From: an uncultured Spirochaetota bacterium
GTDB taxonomy: Bacteria; Spirochaetota; UBA4802; UBA5368
Direction: 5' to 3'
Assembly: GCA_937864375.1 (NCBI GenBank)
Contig: CALMJO010000660.1
Span: 1-6,922, forward strand
Length of the DNA stretch: 6,922 nt
In this document: positions 5,068-6,922 of the stretch, piece by piece
Layout of the letters: each line of letters starts with the position of its first letter
How positions within the stretch are numbered: position 1 is the first letter of the stretch
Made by a program: the position numbers and the translations under genes
Notes under the pieces: model-generated
Database searches by the model: none
What the model saw: only the letters and a program-made list of their open reading frames with translations
Told to the model about the DNA's origin: nothing

Positions 5068-5364
5068 TCAGGCGAGAGCGTCAAAAAAGGTGCCGGGCGC
5101 ATACACCACGCTTTTCCTGTCGGGGGAAGAGCCGCGTGAGGTGTATTCGGACTGGAGCGAGCGCTCCATGTCCTCGACCAGGCGGAGGTGCTCCTCGGGC
5201 GTGGGCTTAATGTAGGTGATATTGCCCTGCGTTCTCTTGGCGATTCCCTGGACGGGAGTCACGCTCCCGTTGTCGTAGACCGGCCACATGTAGGTCCTGT
5301 CGACTGCGCGTCCGGCCCTGGGAGACTGGAAAGAGATTTCGGAGATGCCCGTGGATATCCTCAT
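5068..5364 (-). CDS. Small protein of unknown function, 98 residues
   Basis: I do not recognise this protein. It has no signal peptide or membrane segment and is probably cytoplasmic. Residues 1-50 look extended or disordered (many Ser, Gly, Arg and Thr). Residues 55-76, starting T-P-E-E-H-L-R-L-V-E-D-M, should form an amphipathic acidic helix. The end is hydrophobic: V-V-Y-A-P-G-T-F-F-D-A-L-A. The ATG starts 32 bases after the helicase stop on the same strand, so the two are probably co-transcribed. The ribosome site is weak, which lowers confidence in the exact start; the frame remains open further upstream without another ATG nearby. It is judged real because of its protein-like composition and position, with no competing gene opposite. 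Confidence 0.6.
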   Translation of the reverse strand: MRISTGISEISFQSPRAGRAVDRTYMWPVYDNGSVTPVQGIAKRTQGNITYIKPTPEEHLRLVEDMERSLQSEYTSRGSSPDRKSVVYAPGTFFDALA

Positions 5365-5396
5365 GCCCTGATTATCGGCACGAGGGAGGGAAATCT

Positions 5397-6922
5397 TTAG
5401 ACGGGAAAACGCTCCTCGAACATGTGCTCGTTCAGGATGACGTAGACGTAGCCCTGCTCCGTGAGAAAGAGCTGGCGGTTATGGGCGAACTTTTCCTCGA
5501 CGCTGTGCGCCGATATGATCGTGTAAAAGTAGGCGCGGTTTTCGCCTTTCTTGGGGCGCAGGATCCTTCCCAGGCGCTGGGCCTCCTCCTGCCGCGAGCC
5601 GAAGGTCCCGGACACCTGGATCGCGATGTTCGCGTCCGGGAGGTCGATCGAGAAATTGGCGACCTTGGATACGATGAGGGTCTTGATCTCGCCGCGCTTG
5701 AATCGCCCGTACAGGGACTCCCTCTCGGAGACCGGCGTGGCGCCGGTGATGAGGGGAAACCTGAATATGCGCGCGAGCTCCTCGAGCTGGGAGATGTACT
5801 GTCCGATGATGAGGACGCTCGCCCCGTCGTGGTGGGAGAGGATGCGTTTCACGTAATCGACTTTGCGCTCGTTTTCGGAGGCGATGCGGAAGCGCTCCCG
5901 GTCCTTCGCGATCGAGTACTGGTAGCGAAGGTGCTCCGGAAGTTCCACCCTGAGCTCGGTGCAGAGCGCTTCGGCGATCCAGCAGGACTTTTCGAGTATC
6001 TTCCAGGGCATGTCGAACTTCTTGGGCCCGATTAGGCTGAAGACGTCGGCCTCCATCCCGTCCTCGCGGATGAGCGTCGCGGTGAGCCCGAGCCTGCGCT
6101 TGGACTGGATCTCCGAGGTCATGCGGAATACGGGCGCAGGCAGGAGATGCACCTCGTCGTAGATGATGAGGCCCCAGTTTTTCTGGCGGAAGAGGTTGAA
6201 GTGCACGAAGTCCTCGTTCTTCTTCTTGCGGTACGTGAGGATATTGTAGGTGGCGACGGTGATGGGACGAATCTCTTTTTTCTCCCCGGAAAATTCCCCT
6301 ATCTGGTCGGAGGGGAGAAGCGTTTTATCGATGAGCTCCTCGCGCCACTGCCGCAGGGCGACCGTGTTGGTCACGAGGATGAGCGTTTCGGTCTGGAGGC
6401 GGGCCATCACGCCTATTCCCACAATGGTCTTGCCCGCGCCGCAGGGAAGCACCACGACGCCGCTGCCGCCCTCCGGTCCGCCTCCCCTGTAAAAGGCGCT
6501 GATCGCGCTCTGCTGGTAATCACGGATGGAGAAAGGCTGATGGTGCTGGGAGGTTTCCCTGAGACGGATCTCGCAGCGGTCGCCCTCCTCGTATCCCGCC
6601 AGGTCTTCCACAGGAAACCCGAGCTTGATGAGGGATTGCTTCACGTGGCCGCGCAGATTGGGCTTCACGATAACCGTGGAGTCGTCGCGGGCGCGCTCGA
6701 TGAAGGGCTGGATCTTTTTTTCGCGCACTATCTCCGCCATGAGCAGCGCGTCCTTCGAAACGAGGAGGAGCGTGTCGCCCTCCTTTACGAGCTTGATTAG
6801 CCCGTAGCGTCGCATCTGCTCGTTCACAGTAACGACCATGATCTCCGGTATGTCGTAACGCGAGTACTGCTTGAGCGACTGTATGATGGCGTCGGCATCG
6901 AGCCCCGCCGCGGCGGCGTTCC
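5397..6922 (-). CDS. xpb: XPB/Rad25-family superfamily 2 DNA helicase, 5' end outside window
   Basis: Bacterial XPB proteins are ATP-driven 3'-to-5' DNA helicases related to the eukaryotic TFIIH repair subunit; their role in bacteria is not settled. The visible 507 residues (numbered from the window edge) begin inside the N-terminal domain (N-A-A-A-A-G-L-D). Then follow Walker A G-A-G-K-T at 161-165, the D-E-V-H box at 255-258, G-L-T-A-T at 278-282 with the XPB R-E-D motif at 285-287, and motif VI Q-R-L-G-R-I-L-R-P at 448-456, so all core ATPase motifs are intact. The ATG at 6839 is internal: the frame stays open to the window edge with family-like sequence, and bacterial XPBs run to about 550 residues or more, so some tens of residues are missing. 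A small unknown gene follows 32 bases downstream. Confidence 0.95.
   Translation of the reverse strand, partial: NAAAAGLDADAIIQSLKQYSRYDIPEIMVVTVNEQMRRYGLIKLVKEGDTLLLVSKDALLMAEIVREKKIQPFIERARDDSTVIVKPNLRGHVKQSLIKLGFPVEDLAGYEEGDRCEIRLRETSQHHQPFSIRDYQQSAISAFYRGGGPEGGSGVVVLPCGAGKTIVGIGVMARLQTETLILVTNTVALRQWREELIDKTLLPSDQIGEFSGEKKEIRPITVATYNILTYRKKKNEDFVHFNLFRQKNWGLIIYDEVHLLPAPVFRMTSEIQSKRRLGLTATLIREDGMEADVFSLIGPKKFDMPWKILEKSCWIAEALCTELRVELPEHLRYQYSIAKDRERFRIASENERKVDYVKRILSHHDGASVLIIGQYISQLEELARIFRFPLITGATPVSERESLYGRFKRGEIKTLIVSKVANFSIDLPDANIAIQVSGTFGSRQEEAQRLGRILRPKKGENRAYFYTIISAHSVEEKFAHNRQLFLTEQGYVYVILNEHMFEERFPV

Noticed and set aside
6147..6800. 217-codon plus-strand frame opposite the helicase, and a 203-codon one at 5424-6035
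   Set aside because: Both are antisense shadows of a gene with all its helicase motifs intact; neither has a ribosome site or recognisable domain.
6839..6839. ATG at 6839 as the helicase start
   Set aside because: The frame remains open for 27 more codons to the window edge, and that sequence fits the N-terminal domain of bacterial XPB, so this Met is internal.
1..6922. CRISPR array, insertion sequence, integrase, toxin-antitoxin or tRNA
   Set aside because: I saw no regularly spaced repeats, no transposase-like or integrase-like protein, no paired small genes and no tRNA-like T-arm on either strand.

Overview
This window looks like spirochaete chromosome (phylum Spirochaetota). The strongest evidence is a tandem pair of FlaB-type core flagellins carrying the spirochaete signature S-M-W-F-H-x-G-A-N-M-H-Q-R. 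From memory, their R-Q-A-E-R-N-T-E-D-G-M block resembles Leptospira-type FlaB more than Treponema FlaB, but I cannot place the genus. A bacterial XPB helicase and a membrane-anchored LytM protein with a spirochaete-like N-terminus fit the same assignment. The genes are moderately GC-rich, except for a visibly AT-richer outer-membrane protein gene.

Layout, left to right. Bases 1-440 hold no gene I can support. A bidirectional terminator (449-471) closes a minus-strand gene (475-1488) for a single-pass membrane protein with a periplasmic LytM/M23 domain that has lost most zinc-binding residues. Its likely promoter is at 1657-1684 on the minus strand. A 790-bp divergent intergenic region (1489-2278) follows. 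It has inverted repeats, a group of stem-loops, a minus-strand terminator-like hairpin, and a 20-bp-period direct repeat overlapping promoter-like elements ahead of the first flagellin. flaB copy 1 (2279-3124) and flaB copy 2 (3332-4183) run on the plus strand. They are separated by a hairpin, a TTGACA element and a structured leader. A second bidirectional terminator (4228-4254) separates flaB copy 2 from a convergent gene for a secreted beta-barrel-like protein (4278-4913, minus). Further right, a 98-residue unknown protein (5068-5364, minus) follows closely behind an XPB-family helicase gene (5397-6922, minus), whose 5' end lies beyond the window.

How the genes may relate. The flagellins form the core of the periplasmic flagellar filament, which lies between the peptidoglycan and the outer membrane. 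The divergent LytM pseudoenzyme is anchored in the inner membrane and faces that compartment, so a role in wall remodelling or in accommodating the filament is a reasonable hypothesis, though not shown. The outer-membrane protein is a neighbour with its own promoter. The helicase and the 98-residue protein are probably co-transcribed and unrelated to motility. Nothing here is a clear new defence or mobile system. The most unusual points are the metal-site-deficient LytM protein, the overlapping sigma-70 and sigma-28-like promoter elements driving it, and the structured flagellin leader regions.
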